Counted from the first letter of the stretch, positions 48,726-59,970 are shown. The stretch: DNA of 64,000 bases from Galeruca laticollis (GCA_963921935.1 OY998177.1:4429754-4493753); one strand, 5' to 3'. Made by a program: numbers and translations. Notes: generated from the letters alone by a model not told the origin.

Positions 48726-49460
48726 TTGTTTATTCTGCTTCTACTTCTACTTCTTTTTTCCATATTTCGTTCACTAATTTGAATAAAATTTCTTTGAGCA
48801 TGGTTCCTCCTTTTTTTATTATTTCCCCATTCATTTCATCGACTCCTGCCGCTTCATTATCTTTTAACTTTTCTATTGCTTCGTTAAATTCATCATATCG
48901 TAGCTCTTCATCTACCTCTTCTTCCTCTAGCTCCCATGTCTTCCCTATTCTCGATGTAAATAGTCTGGTGTTATGCGGTCAGTACGTTTTCAAAATGGCT
49001 CTCTTATTTTTCCAGTTCCATTTTTGCTACATTGGTTGTTTTTCTTTTACTTGTTATACTTGCGAGAAACTTAGAATTGTCTTTGTTATTTAGCTCAATT
49101 TCTTCCTTTTCATGTATTATCCATTGATTTTTTTCCGTTTCATTTTCTTTACTGCCCCCTTCATTAATTCCTTGTATATTTTATAGTCTTGCTTAGTCCC
49201 TGATCCTATCCATCGTTGTCTGGCTTTTGTTTTACGATTACTTATATTTCCACAATCTTCGTCAAACCAGTCATTTCTCCTTGTATATTTTCGTTGGCCA
49301 ACTGGTTTTTCTGCAGCACTTTCAATACTTTTTTCATACATTCCCAATTTTCTTCTATATTATTTCCTTCTTGTATTCCACTAATTCCTTCATTCAATTC
49401 CACCTCATATTTATTTCTTCCCAAAGTAATAATTATCCATTTCGGAAACTATTAACGTAG
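48726..49460 (-). pseudogene. RTE-like or related non-LTR, EN-RT linker and RT start
   Basis: The minus strand reads RNKYEVELNEG, then after a frameshift YTRRNDWFDEDC and RQRWIGSGTKQDYKIYKEL, and further KLKDNEAAGVDEMNGEIIKKGG with LVNEIW. NDWFD.C and NEAAGxD are landmarks of the linker and of RT motif 1 in several non-LTR clades. RT palm and downstream parts are lost where the PLE begins. Confidence 0.65.
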
Positions 49461-49573
49461 TAGGCTGACGTCACGAATGATTTTGACAGCAAAGCATTCG
49501 ATTTGTTTCAATATTAGGTCAGTCTTGTAATATTTAGTTTGCATTTTATTGGTTAATTTAAAAAAAGCTGAAA

Positions 49574-50971
49574 ATGCCGAAGCATAATAATTATTCTAAT
49601 ACAGATATGAGAGATATGGTTGCTATTTACTGTCAGCAAAATTTTAATAGGTGTAACAAGCCGATCGCCTGTTACGATTTTTATCGGACTATGGTGTTTT
49701 AATATTTGAATTATCTATTGAGTTATAAATAAATATAATTTGCTGAACATTTGATATTTGATTTTCAGCAATGTATATTAACTTGGACCATTGCGTTAAA
49801 ATATTTTTAGTATTTCGTTTTGTTAAGTTAAAGTGAATATAAGGTTTTCCAGCTTTTAACCTTTTTAGTTTTCTCTTTGTTTAATTTAAGTATCGCTTAA
49901 AAAGCTGGTGGCGTCCAATTTAATATCGATTTTTCACCCCATCCCAGTGATTGCTATAAAAATACATTAACTGGAGTCGAATACCATAACCTGAGGAAGA
50001 GTCACAAGCCGGGGGAGAGCATATGTTACATAGGCGTGATGCGAAACGAGAATACTTGAGAAGATATCCAAACAGGCAGCAACCTAATCATCAAACATTC
50101 AAAAATCTATTCAGGAATTTAGGCGAAAGTGGTTTGTTCCGTCCTAAGCGTGATAATTTAGGCCGACCAAGAATAATTACGCCTGATAATGATGACGAAA
50201 TAATGGTTCGCATTGAAGATGCTCCTCAAGTTAGTACACGGCGTTTATCTGCTGCTTTAGAAATCAGTAAAACTTCTATTTTAAAAAGACTACACCTCGA
50301 GAAGTATAACCCATACCATTTTATTCCGATACAAAATTTATTGCCAGCAGATCTACCGTTAATATACCAATTTGCAAGTGCTATCCGAAACAAGCAAAAT
50401 CTTGATCAAACCTTCGTCGACAGAATATTATTCACCGACGCAGCTACCTTATTCAACCGCCATGGTATTTTTAATCTTAGGAACAATCATCTTTGGGCGA
50501 TTGAAAATCCCCATGATCAACGATTAAGCCATTTCCAATATGAATTCAAAGTAAACGTATGGTGTGGTATCATTGGTAACAATTTCTTAGGACCATACGA
50601 GTCACCTCATAATTTGAATGGTGAGAACTACTTACATTTTTTGCAAAATGATTTCATAAATCTATTGGAAGAATTGCCACTGAATATAAAACAAAATATG
50701 TGGTTCATCCAAGATGGTACACCGCCGCATTATACAAGAGCAGTCAAAACATATTTAAATAACAAATTTCCTGAACGCTGAATTGGTCGTGGTAGCCATT
50801 TTCCTTGGCCAGCATGTAGTACAGACTTGAAACCTCTCGACCAACTTTGGGAAGAAATAAATAGAGCAGGTTGTTTTTATCCAATGATGTTGTTTTAATA
50901 TGAGACGATCTTTTATGGAACGTGTAGATAAATGCATTTCCGAGAATGGAGGACATATCGAACATTTAATG
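49574..50971 (+). pseudogene. Tc1/mariner-related transposon 3 transposase, split by a solo LTR
   Basis: Start MPKHNNYSNTDMRDMVAIYC at 49574. A 379-bp LTR interrupts after residue 26 and the frame resumes exactly in phase at 50035. Then EYLRRYPNRQQP, STRRLSAALEISKTSI (helix-turn-helix), RILFTDAATLFNRHG (Asp 1; Glu after it is Ala), VNVWCGIIGNNFLGP, MWFIQDGTPPHY (Asp 2), stop at 50779, WPACSTDLKPLDQLW (third Asp present), and the end GGHIEHLM. It belongs to the same branch as transposons 1 and 2. Confidence 0.85.
49652..50030. mobile_element. 379-bp solo LTR
   Basis: Starts TGTAACAAGCC and ends ATATGTTACA, an inverted TGTAACA/TGTTACA end. It is flanked by a perfect 4-bp duplication TAGG at 49648-49651 and 50031-50034. 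One TAGG copy plus the flanks gives a continuous transposase frame. No internal LTR-retrotransposon sequence remains, so it arose by LTR-LTR recombination. I cannot fix its orientation. Confidence 0.85.
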
Positions 50972-51447
50972 TGACACAATTGAAGTTATAATGTTATTTA
51001 GCTTAGTTTTTTTTATTTGTTTTCTAAATGTTCTCAATAATAATCATGCAGCTGTTCCCTAAAATGCGATTATATCGTAAACCGTTAAGTTTTAAGGTTA
51101 ATAACAAGTATTTTCTATTAAAACTACGTGGCATTAATATTCTTTTACAAAAACACCGCAGAACAGCAAAAAAATTTAGGGCACATTGATGCCACAAATG
51201 TGGCCTATGCTGCGCCCTCTACAAATTACATCGAAGTAGGTACCAGATTATGATTTTTCGTGCCCAAAACCTCTATATCCAAATTTTTATGTATGCATAT
51301 CCAAAAACGGTAGTTATTGTAGAAAATATATTTTAAAATTCAACCTTTAACATCCATTTTATTAAAGCAAGTTAGTTTAAATCGTAATATTTTAAAATCA
51401 GGAATCTACCATACTTCTATGTACAATTACTCAAGGACCACCCTGTA
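50972..51447 (+). mobile_element. 3' region and right end of transposon 3
   Basis: Non-coding to CACCCTG followed by TA (51446-51447), the inverse of the CAGGGTG starts at 41572 and 45554. The matching left end is not visible before 49574. Confidence 0.6.
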
Positions 51448-53010
51448 TATTATAATCCCTTTAGTTTATACTTTCTTCACGATTTGGCAACACTGTAGGA
51501 TATTCCGACGTGGATTCTTTCTGTATTTATTCGTTCTTATCTGTTAACCTTAGCTGATTAGATATTAATTTAATCTCTTTCACTTCAAATTTGTTTTTAC
51601 GGGTCCAGTTTTTTCCCAAAGCCATTCAGGCACTTTAATATACCGGTGGGTAAACTCAAGGTATATTATTTGACAATAAGAAACTATTATTTTCGAAATT
51701 GTTACACACGATAAATAAAATTCCGTTTACCGTTTTACTGCCCCGTTGCCATCATTATATAGTAAATATCTATCAGAAAAGTCGTCAAAAAACCTACACT
51801 TTAGAACGGAATATATTCCAGAGTTTCATATTTGTTAGTATCAATTTTCATCTCCCCGACTTCAAAAATATGTTATTTCAACCGTGCAGAATAATGGAGA
51901 AATTTGAGTGAAACTCCAAAATGTAGAATGTGAAAAGTGACTTACCAATATTTCAGAATGCGTTTTCTATTGATACAAAATTCTGGAACATTTGGAATGT
52001 ATTTTAAATTTACAGCATACAAAACAAGTAAATTTTTCACTACCAGTAAAATTAAAAAATTACGATACAATCTGATAATTGCTACATTCAAATTTTCAAA
52101 GTGAGGATTTTTCCAGGAAATTTTAAAATAAAATATCCTATTTTAAACCAAATTACGTAAACAGCTTCTCATTGTTTGCCTTTTGATAATAATGACCTTT
52201 TCAACTTTTTCAATTAACGTCTAAAGTGATTATCAAATAAAATGTCTTTTAGCATGCTACTCAACAATGCCCAAAAAGAAACATTTCAGTTATAGCAGCA
52301 TCTTGTTAAGAGACTTTGTCTGTAAATATTAATTAATTGCACATTCTAATTAAAGCACGGAGTTGAGAAAACTTTTCATCTTTAAGACTAGAAATCGTTA
52401 AGAGGCATGTGAACCCAAATATTCCACCAGAAAATTAATTGATTTGCGTGTTTTTTGTATGAATTCAGCTAAATTTGACACAAATATGAAATTTTTTTGA
52501 AATTTCTGAGCGGATTCACCAAAAATTATGATATAGAAGTCATTTTCAATTTGTATTTCGCAAATATTTCAAAAACTATTGACAATATTGAAAATACCAA
52601 AAAAGTTCTTACAATAGAATAGGTACTTGCTAGAGCTCTAACGTAAATATTCATAATTAGACATGGAAATATATCCAAGGATATTCCATATAAGTTTTAA
52701 TGATAACTATATTAAATAATAGAGATACATGGAATTTGCTTCAATTTATTATTCTTTTGTCTTGAAATTGCAATAGAAATATTGGATGAATTAAATTTTC
52801 AATTTGGGTTTTAATCGACGAAATGAAAAAATTGTGTTTCATTAAAATTTTACTTAAAAATTGGATGATAATAGCTATTTGTGATATTTAGTATTAAAAG
52901 TGATACTTTATTTGTGAGTGGAGAAGTTTGCGAAACGAGCGCAGCGAGAGGAGCAACTCCACGAACGAAGGAAATGTACATGTATAAGGATTTTCCTTTT
53001 AACATTACGC
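51448..53010. other. AT-rich non-coding stretch
   Basis: No gene or repeat that I can support. Confidence 0.55.
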
Positions 53011-53052
53011 GTTAAAAATATCTTTAACACGAATGTTAAAGATATTTTTAAC
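53011..53052. repeat. perfect 19-bp inverted repeat, 4-nt loop
   Basis: The arm GTTAAAAATATCTTTAACA pairs without mismatch with its inverse after CGAA. It lies inside the open frame 52918-53262, which otherwise has no recognisable features and is probably chance. Confidence 0.85.
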
Positions 53053-54470
53053 ACTATAGCTTATAAACGTACACTTTTAAAACTCAAGGGTGGCGTTAAA
53101 AACGTCACTTTTAATTGCTGTTGTACAAAAAATTATTCGTTGGTTCTTTACTTCTATACATTTTGGTGGAAAAAATTATATTTTAGTCCAGCGCTTAATT
53201 CAAGTCAGTTTTCAGAAAATACAGATCTAGCTCGAAGATCAATTAGGAAATCATGGAATTAAATGTTCCTTGATGTTAATGACTGGAAAGCAAGATAACG
53301 TTTATATTTATGAGATTCTCGGTACTCTCAATAGAAATAGTTAGTTGGACGGTATGGAATGTAAACGAACGAAGAAAAATTAAAATATATGAATATTTTA
53401 TTATATCATTCAATATAAATATGATTTAATTTGTGTCTCTGAGTAAAATCAGTTTGAAAATAAAACAGCCAAGTTCAAGAATGATCGTTAAAACATATAC
53501 CTAAATGGAGATAGAATAATTGTTGTACAGAAAGAATAATAGTATCTGAATAGACACAAAAAGGCACAGTGGCGAAATATCCCTCGAAATAGTAGGTCAA
53601 CTGAAACAATCAATGACATAAAGAATCTCTTATACCAAAACACATAACCAAACGTACCAACAGGAACCAGTCAAATATTTGGAAGTTGGTAGATCTCGAC
53701 AATAACCCCAGAAATATTTTTGCATGATTTGAGACACATTACAAAAAAGTGTATAAGTACGAACTACATTTACATATAAAACTTCCTTAGTATTGACTTT
53801 AATGAATCAGTTTCATGGCTATCATCGAAGTGGAGTGCTTGAGAAAAAAGGTCGCTTGAATTCAAGTCGTGAAATATTAAACTATGTTTAAAAATAAATG
53901 GAAATTTGAAAATTATCAATGCTTACACTTTTTTGGATTTGGGAGGTGGATCCCATCCAGTCACGAATAAACAAATCATATTATAACTATATTAAAAAGA
54001 GAAACAAAGGACATGTTGCAGCAAACACATCATCTTACATCATTCATAGCACTATACAGCAGAAATTGTAAAAAAACCAAGAAGGAGGATAATCAACATG
54101 GATAACTGTTTCATGCTAAGGTGCCCTTCATAGAGATGTTATTTACAACATAAAAAACAGGCAACAGTAAGAGGTACATAAATGTTACAATGAAAAGGCA
54201 GTAGGTATGCGAGGACTAAACTCTTCCTATCTCTATAATAAATACATCTACTTATTTACTGATTAAGCTGATTTCTATATTTTTTTTATTGGTGCCTCAT
54301 TTTACCTATTTAAAGCACACCTCAGCGTGTTTAAATCGAACTTTCAAACACGCGCGTTTTTAAGTCATCTCGAGAATCGTAAGTATCAATAACAACTTTT
54401 TGATTATTGATCTGACAGCAGCACCTCGTAACGTCAAATAAAATAAATACTATTTAGTATGCACTTTCAC
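53053..54470. other. no clear gene
   Basis: AT-rich; no coding or repeat structure noted. Confidence 0.5.
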
Positions 54471-54531
54471 GAAACTTGGCTGGGCATCGAGGGCGAACTT
54501 TTAGGAAATGAAACTTGGCTGGGCATCGAGG
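54471..54531. repeat. 22-bp direct duplication, 39-bp period
   Basis: GAAACTTGGCTGGGCATCGA plus GG occurs at 54471 and 54510 without mismatch. It lies in a GC-richer island (54300-54700) with CACGCGCG, whose open frames I do not recognise. Confidence 0.8.
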
Positions 54532-54962
54532 ATGCACTTCCATTTTTTTGTAGTAATATAAAAATAATAATATTTCATGGTTTCAAAGTGCACCAATAAA
54601 AAAAAATGGCGTGAAGTATTCGTGGATAACTGGTCTTTCAAACATTTGTCTATTACGAGCACTCCGGCTGCGCCGTCGTGCTCGAAAAATCGCGCGTGTT
54701 TGAAAGACATTTTTATCCACTTATACTTTAATATACCATTTCTTCTATTAGATACGTTTCATACATTTTCGAAATATACTTCGACCAGTAATATTTCGCC
54801 GACTAGCAAAGACACATGACTTTGTCGGGAAGGAATATTTTCTTTAGACAGAGTTTTCCTCAGATATTTTGTAACATTTTATTTCATTGAAGCTGCATCT
54901 TAATTAAGTTGTTCAAAGAAATAACGAAATTAGCATGACATCATCTAAACTGATTAAATATA

Positions 54963-55080
54963 CAGGGTATCCCAGGATACCTGTCGCATCCTTATAACTC
55001 GGTTCTATCAAATAATATGCCCCATAAAGTATATATTTTCGTGAATCGCACACCACATAGCTTTAAATGATACTGTTAGA
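54963..55080 (+). mobile_element. Tc1/mariner-type left end relic
   Basis: TA followed by CAGGGTATCCCAGGATACC resembles the starts at 41572 and 45554. No transposase follows; a non-LTR-like frame begins at 55092. Confidence 0.35.
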
Positions 55081-55091
55081 TTGGCGTAAGA

Positions 55092-55690
55092 ATGACATTT
55101 GTCGAAAAAACGGCTGAATTGGGCCCATTGAATGTATTTCATAATGTTTCGAAATTGACCAGACTTGGTAAGATAGATAAAGGGAAGGCAAGTCCTTTAA
55201 AAGTCGAGTTGGATGGTCGTCAAGAGACAATTTTGATAAATAAAAATAGATTTTTATTGAAAAAGTACCCAAATCTGAAAATGCTAAATTACTATACTCC
55301 CAACCAAAGAGAGGAAATTTCGAAAATGTTTAAGGAACTTAATCATCGGAAAGCAATTGGTGAAAATGTAAAATTGAAAATTAACTTTGGCTATCCTTCA
55401 AATGTATCTTCACCAACTACAGAAAAGAAGCCGCGAGGATAATTAATCTCCAAATAAAAATGCAACAATAGTGAATATATCTGAACCTTTTAAAAATTAA
55501 TGGAAACGTCGTGGCTTTGAAAATGTATTTAATTTGTCGGAATTGGAATCTCAATATTACATTAATTATCTTAGTAAAACATCGCTTACCAGTGATTCAA
55601 CTTTTTTACCAAATTTGTTAAATAATTTTATTTATATTAACTCAAATGCTGCAAAGCAGAAATCATTGGGAAGACCCAGTGGTGGTTTGT
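55092..55690 (+). pseudogene. non-LTR retrotransposon relic (uncertain type)
   Basis: An open frame (55092-55442) has LNYYTPNQREEISKMFKEL and KAIGENVKLKINFGYP, resembling ORF1-like basic domains of arthropod retroelements. After a frame change the strand reads KRRGFENVFNLSEL, SLTSDSTFLPN and QKSLGRPSGGL, like the start of an EEP endonuclease (GRxxGGL). Both ends are broken. The assignment rests on these two short resemblances. Confidence 0.4.
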
Positions 55691-56014
55691 GAATTTTCTA
55701 TATATCGCTTGCCTTGAAAATGTAAACTCACCCCGCATGCCTCAAATAATATTACAATTTTTGTAGGTAGGAATATTGCAGAATATATTTGGAGTATATA
55801 AAAGTTGCGCTCTTTTGTATTAAATGGATAGTAGGTTTGTATTACTTAAGATCTATTAATTATATTTCGGAACCACTTCCTTATTGACCACCATATATTC
55901 ACGCCTCTGGTGCAGAACGATCACTGGATTTTAAGAAAAATAAACACAAATATCTTCTTCGCCACCCTCTGGCCTCTCCTGACTAACTATGTTTTCTAGT
56001 GCGGAACGATACAG

Positions 56015-56879
56015 ATGAACAGTTCAATGTCACCGAAAAAACGTGCTCGTGCCGTTACTCCTAACAAAAGCAAAATACGAAAATTGATGAAATCTTTGCT
56101 TAATAATATTTCAAGTAAGTAATAATTGTTACTTTTTTGGCGTATAGGTATTAACTCTGGTATTAAGCTATGTTTTCTGTACTATTTCTCTACCAGCTTA
56201 GCGAAATCTGATTATGTGCAATTATATCGCACCAGAAAGTAGCCAAAATTGATACTACGTATAATTTTACCGTACGAATGTCTTAACTAGCATAGCGAAA
56301 TCTGATTATGCGTAATTATATCGCACCAGAAAGTCGCCAACATTGACACTATGTACAACTTTACCGCATGAATGTCATAAATCACGTAATTTAAAAATAT
56401 ATATTTTTATATTGGTGCGTCTATACCGCACTAGGTATTGTCCTTTTGCTATATGTATTCGGGTACGTAAATAACGTGGGAAATAAGCATTTAATAAGCC
56501 CCAGAAATCTTATCTTGTGAGTAATTTTTTGTCGCTGTTATTACTAGTGGGATCGTAACAAAGAAAGTGATTTATTTGGCTCACTGTTTATGATCCGAAT
56601 AGAAGGCATGCGCAATATAGACTTGAAATATGTTAGTGCTCAAATATAACTGCTAAATTTTATTTGAATATAAGCAGGGGCGTTTTAATATACAATAATT
56701 AATTAAAACCCACATTCACACTAATTACTATATACATTCTAGTATTGAATCATTTAGTAAGAAGAGTAGCCGAAGACAGAATTCACGATACTTTTATACG
56801 TATTTGGCCAGAACTCGCTTTAAAACTGCCAAACTTACAGAGACGGCCAATAAAGAAATGGAGGCCAAGCCCAAAGTGA
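56015..56879 (+). CDS. possible two-exon small gene or gag N-terminus
   Basis: ATG at 56015 opens a basic frame (SPKKRARAVTPNKSKIRKL) that meets a strong donor AAGTAAGT after 56114. An acceptor TATACATTCTAG ends at 56742. Joining 56015-56114 to 56743-56879 keeps frame and gives 78 codons ending in a basic stretch, with stop TGA at 56877-56879. The acidic DIRS gag-like frame follows. It may be the N-terminal part of that gag or chance splice sites. Confidence 0.3.
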
Positions 56880-56901
56880 TATTTAAAGAAAAAAAGTAAT
56901 T

Positions 56902-57460
56902 TTGCATATAAAATTTCATCTGCAAGACTTCCTTCTCACTCTACGCTACCACTCCTCAGATAATGAGGAACTTGAGCCTCTAAATTTTGATAATATTCTA
57001 TATAAAGATAATACAAATATTCTACAATCAGATCAGCACCTTTTGGGTGAATATCCGTCAGTTAGCGAAGCCTCTGGTATTCTTTTAAATTAAACCATCG
57101 TGACTCGTTGGTCTTAGTACCTTACAAAGGGTCTAGGAAGTAGCGATAGGGAAATTTTAACGGAGAAACGGTAAATTCCTGAGAACTGTTCATTGTTGGA
57201 ACCGCCACAAATGAATCCGCAAATAGAGGGAATAGTTTGTTCGAATGGGTTAAAAAAAGACACTTACTTATGTAGTGTTCAAGAAAAAATAGGCCGTTGA
57301 CTTAGTGCCGTAGGTTCTGGGTTAGATGTTCTTGTCTCAGAGGATTGTCCACCAGACCTCAAAACTAAAATAACACTAAGTATAGTAGAGACTGCACAAT
57401 GTTTTTATGAGTCACACTATTTGCTATCAAGATATAGCAAACATGAGCTATACCAAGTAC
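56902..57460 (+). pseudogene. DIRS-like gag relic
   Basis: First frame: SSDNEELEPLNFDNIL and QHLLGEYPS. After a stop and frame changes: SSDREILTEKR, stop, IPENCSLLEPPQMNPQIEGI, LSAVGSGLDVLVSEDCPP and LSIVETAQCFYESHYLLSRY. From memory, PxNC..LxxPxLNPEI, then xxLGxxxSAL and a helical SDxxRLLxDxHxxxSxxRR region is the gag protein of DIRS-type (tyrosine recombinase) retrotransposons. No RT or recombinase part is present downstream. Confidence 0.5.
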
Positions 57461-57831
57461 ATCTTCACAGTCTTTAAACGACAAGCGCCCTTACTACAAG
57501 CCCAGATTTCGGAACCAAACACCGTACACGAAACAACAGCAAGGGCAAAGATAACCGATGTTTCGAAGGAAATTATAGAGGTAAATGAAGAATGTTATGG
57601 TGGTAGAATCCGTACATTTGTGCTCTCAATTGGAAGACTCCGATTTGGGAACATCAACCAAAATCAAGACGGAGACGCATAAAGCCCTCCTGTCTAGAAA
57701 TACCGGCCTGGGGTGACGAAACAAAATCAAAGAATGATTAACGCGTGGATTTAACAAAAACAGAGAGCAAACAACAAGTGTTTTCATGCGCGAAGCACGC
57801 AAAAATAAAGAGGCTACTGAAGAGAAGTAGT

Positions 57832-57882
57832 AACCGTGAACATGCATGTTTCTAGCTCATTAGCTGTCATCAGTACGGTATA
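57832..57882 (-). ncRNA. hammerhead ribozyme motif, unit 1
   Basis: As in unit 2 at 58192-58243, but one base of stem I differs: CACGGT replaces TACGGT, leaving a mismatch beside the cleavage site and five pairs. Confidence 0.65.
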
Positions 57883-58191
57883 AGCAAGTATGGATGTGAA
57901 ACTTGGGAGCAACAATGTTGAATGAAACATGGAAGAACACAAAAAACGGATTTCAACAGGACAACCAAATGCACATTTGTGCCCTCAATTGGAAGATTCC
58001 GATTTTGGAACAACAACCAAAATCAACACGAAGGCGCATAAGGCCCTCTTGTCTGGAAATACCGGTCCGGAGTAAAGGAGAAAGAAAATCAAATAATGAT
58101 TAATGCGTGGATTTAACAAAAACAGAGAGCAAACAACAAGTGTTTTCATGGGCGAAGCAGACAAAAATAAAGAGTCTACTGAAGAGGAGTG

Positions 58192-58243
58192 GTAACCGTA
58201 AACATGCATGTTTCTAGCTCATTAGCTGTCATCAGTACGGTAT
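58192..58243 (-). ncRNA. hammerhead ribozyme motif, unit 2
   Basis: Minus strand, 5' to 3': stem I ACCGTA, core CTGATGA, stem II AGCT-AATG-AGCT with a C and an A at its base, GAAA, stem III ACA-TGCA-TGT, T at the cleavage position, then TACGGT completing a perfect 6-bp stem I. All strictly conserved core bases are present. The non-canonical C/A at the base of stem II, where G-C is usual, is the one weakness. Confidence 0.7.
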
Positions 58244-58567
58244 AAGCAAGTATGGATGAGAAACTTGGGAGCAACACTGTTGAATGAAACATGGAAGAAC
58301 ACAAAAAACGGATTTCAACAGGACAACCAAACGCACATATGTGCCCTCAATTGGAAGATTCCGATTTTGGAACAACAACCAAAATCAACACGGAGGCGCA
58401 TAAGGCCCTCCTGTCTGGAAATACCGATCCGGGGTGAAGGAACAAAAACAAAGAATGATTAATGCGTGGATTTAGCAAAAACAGAGAGCCAACAACAAGT
58501 GTTTTCATGGGCGAAGCACGCAAAAATAAAGAGGCTGACTGAAACATGGAATAACACAAACACACAT

Positions 58568-58571
<4 letters not shown>

Positions 58572-58647
<76 letters not shown>

Positions 58648-58688
58648 AACCTAACTTAACCTATATATATATACCTAACCTAACTTAA

Positions 58689-58735
<47 letters not shown>
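58572..58735. repeat. (TA)n tracts with CCTAA-type inserts
   Basis: Two copies of ACCTAACCTAACTTAACC sit within the TA tract, near 58644 and 58671. Insect telomeres are commonly TTAGG repeats, the complement of CCTAA. Confidence 0.85.
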
Positions 58736-58875
58736 ATAAAAATTTTGAATACAAAGTGAAACTAACAATTATTTAGATATTTTGGCAACCCATTCTCGAT
58801 CGAAAATAGATCATATTTTTCTGAGAAAACAAAACTGTTTGAAAGATAAGGTATCTATTACCCCATAATATTCCA

Positions 58876-58886
58876 TATATATATAC

Positions 58887-58937
<51 letters not shown>

Positions 58938-58983
58938 TATATGTATATAAATATATATATATTTATATATATCTATATATATC

Positions 58984-59080
<97 letters not shown>

Positions 59081-59082
59081 TA
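58876..59082. repeat. (TA)n microsatellite with TAC, TAG and TAAA interruptions
   Basis: Long interrupted TA tract immediately before the Daphne-like element. Confidence 0.92.
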
Positions 59083-59084
59083 CC

Positions 59085-59573
59085 GACCACTTTGCTACTT
59101 TCATTCATATTACATTCCCAGAACGTAAACCTAATAAATTAGATGCAGGGAAAAGAATAAAAACAATTAATTTCAATAAATTGATCTCACTACTTCTAGA
59201 TGAAATCTGGGAAAATAGTATATCCGAAGTAAGCCCCCAGTTATGTTCTGATAATTTTATTAATAAACTTAATAATTTACGAGGAACAGTCAAATAATAA
59301 AATCCAAAGAACACATTAAGTTAAAATCATGGATTACAGCTTGTCTAATGAACTCCATAAACAAAAGAGATAGTTTGAAGCAAAAATTAGTAAAAAGAAG
59401 TACGTCTGAACTGGATATAAAATATAAAAAATTTTGGAATAAACTTAACACCCTACGTAAACAAATAGAAAATGACTTTTACTAAAATAAAATTTTTGAG
59501 GCTGGTACCAATTATAAACTAAATTGGAGTATTTTTAATGATGTTTGTGGTAAACGCAAGCAGAATAGTTGAA
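59085..59573 (+). pseudogene. Daphne/CR1-like retrotransposon, EN end and linker
   Basis: The strand reads ITDHFATFIHI, a long linker, and after a frame change KSKEHIKLKSWITACLMNSI, RDSLKQKLVKRS, YKKFWNKLNTLRKQ and NWSIFNDVCGKRK. ITDH is the end of the EEP endonuclease, and KxWITxxLxxSIxxRDxLxxK is a landmark of the region before RT in CR1/L2/Daphne-type ORF2. The RT itself should follow but is replaced by two MITEs. Confidence 0.75.
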
Positions 59574-59749
59574 CAGTTGAATTTTTGGATCTTTACCCGG
59601 CGTCATTAATATCTGATAACATAACCGAAAAATGTCAAATTCTTTTGTTCCGTTCTTCACTATTATTAGAAAGAGATGCCACTTAATAATTATATCGGTT
59701 ATGTTATCGGATATTAATAACGTACGGGTAAAGATCCAGTAATTCAACT
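59574..59749 (+). mobile_element. palindromic MITE, copy 1
   Basis: Begins AGTTGAAT and ends ATTCAACT. Inverted arms of about 50 bp contain ATCTTTACCCG and TATCTGATAACATAACCGA. It lies inside the Daphne-like element. Confidence 0.8.
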
Positions 59750-59787
59750 GTACGTATTTGCTGAGACTGCATTAGAGAACGTGTACA

Positions 59788-59970
59788 GTTGAGAATGATT
59801 GGATCTTTACCCGTGCGTCATTAATATCTGATAACATAACCGACATAATTATTAAGTGGCAACTCTTCCTATTAATAGTGAAGAACAGAACAAAATAAGT
59901 TGACATTTATCGGTTATGTTATCAGATATTAATGACGCACGGATCAAGATTTAATAATTCAACTGTATAG
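59788..59970 (-). mobile_element. palindromic MITE, copy 2, opposite orientation
   Basis: Same arms as copy 1, but the internal part (TTATTAAGTGGCAACTC onward) is the reverse complement of copy 1's internal part. The 38 bp between the copies resemble nothing I know. Confidence 0.8.

Larger units (their letters stand above)
57610..58545 (-). repeat. 360-bp tandem array with hammerhead motifs
   Basis: About 2.6 units follow each other: the marker GCGTGGATTTA lies at 57742, 58102 and 58464 (periods 360 and 362). Two complete copies of a hammerhead ribozyme motif occur, at 57832-57882 and 58192-58243. The third unit is cut short just before that point and ends by a TA tract. The plus- and minus-strand frames in this interval repeat with the unit and are not genes. 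Size and content resemble animal retrozymes, non-autonomous tandem repeats with a type I hammerhead. Confidence 0.75.

Noticed and set aside
52918..53262. 114-codon open frame.
   Set aside because: No domain, basic and low-complexity composition, and it contains a perfect DNA hairpin; probably chance.
54501..54819. Open frames on both strands in the GC-richer patch near 54.6 kb.
   Set aside because: The minus frame has a peptide I could not assign and no supporting signals; the 39-bp duplication overlaps it.
57626..58571. Repeated open frames of 62-74 codons on both strands in the 360-bp array.
   Set aside because: They recur only because the DNA unit repeats; they show no domain and differ in length between units.
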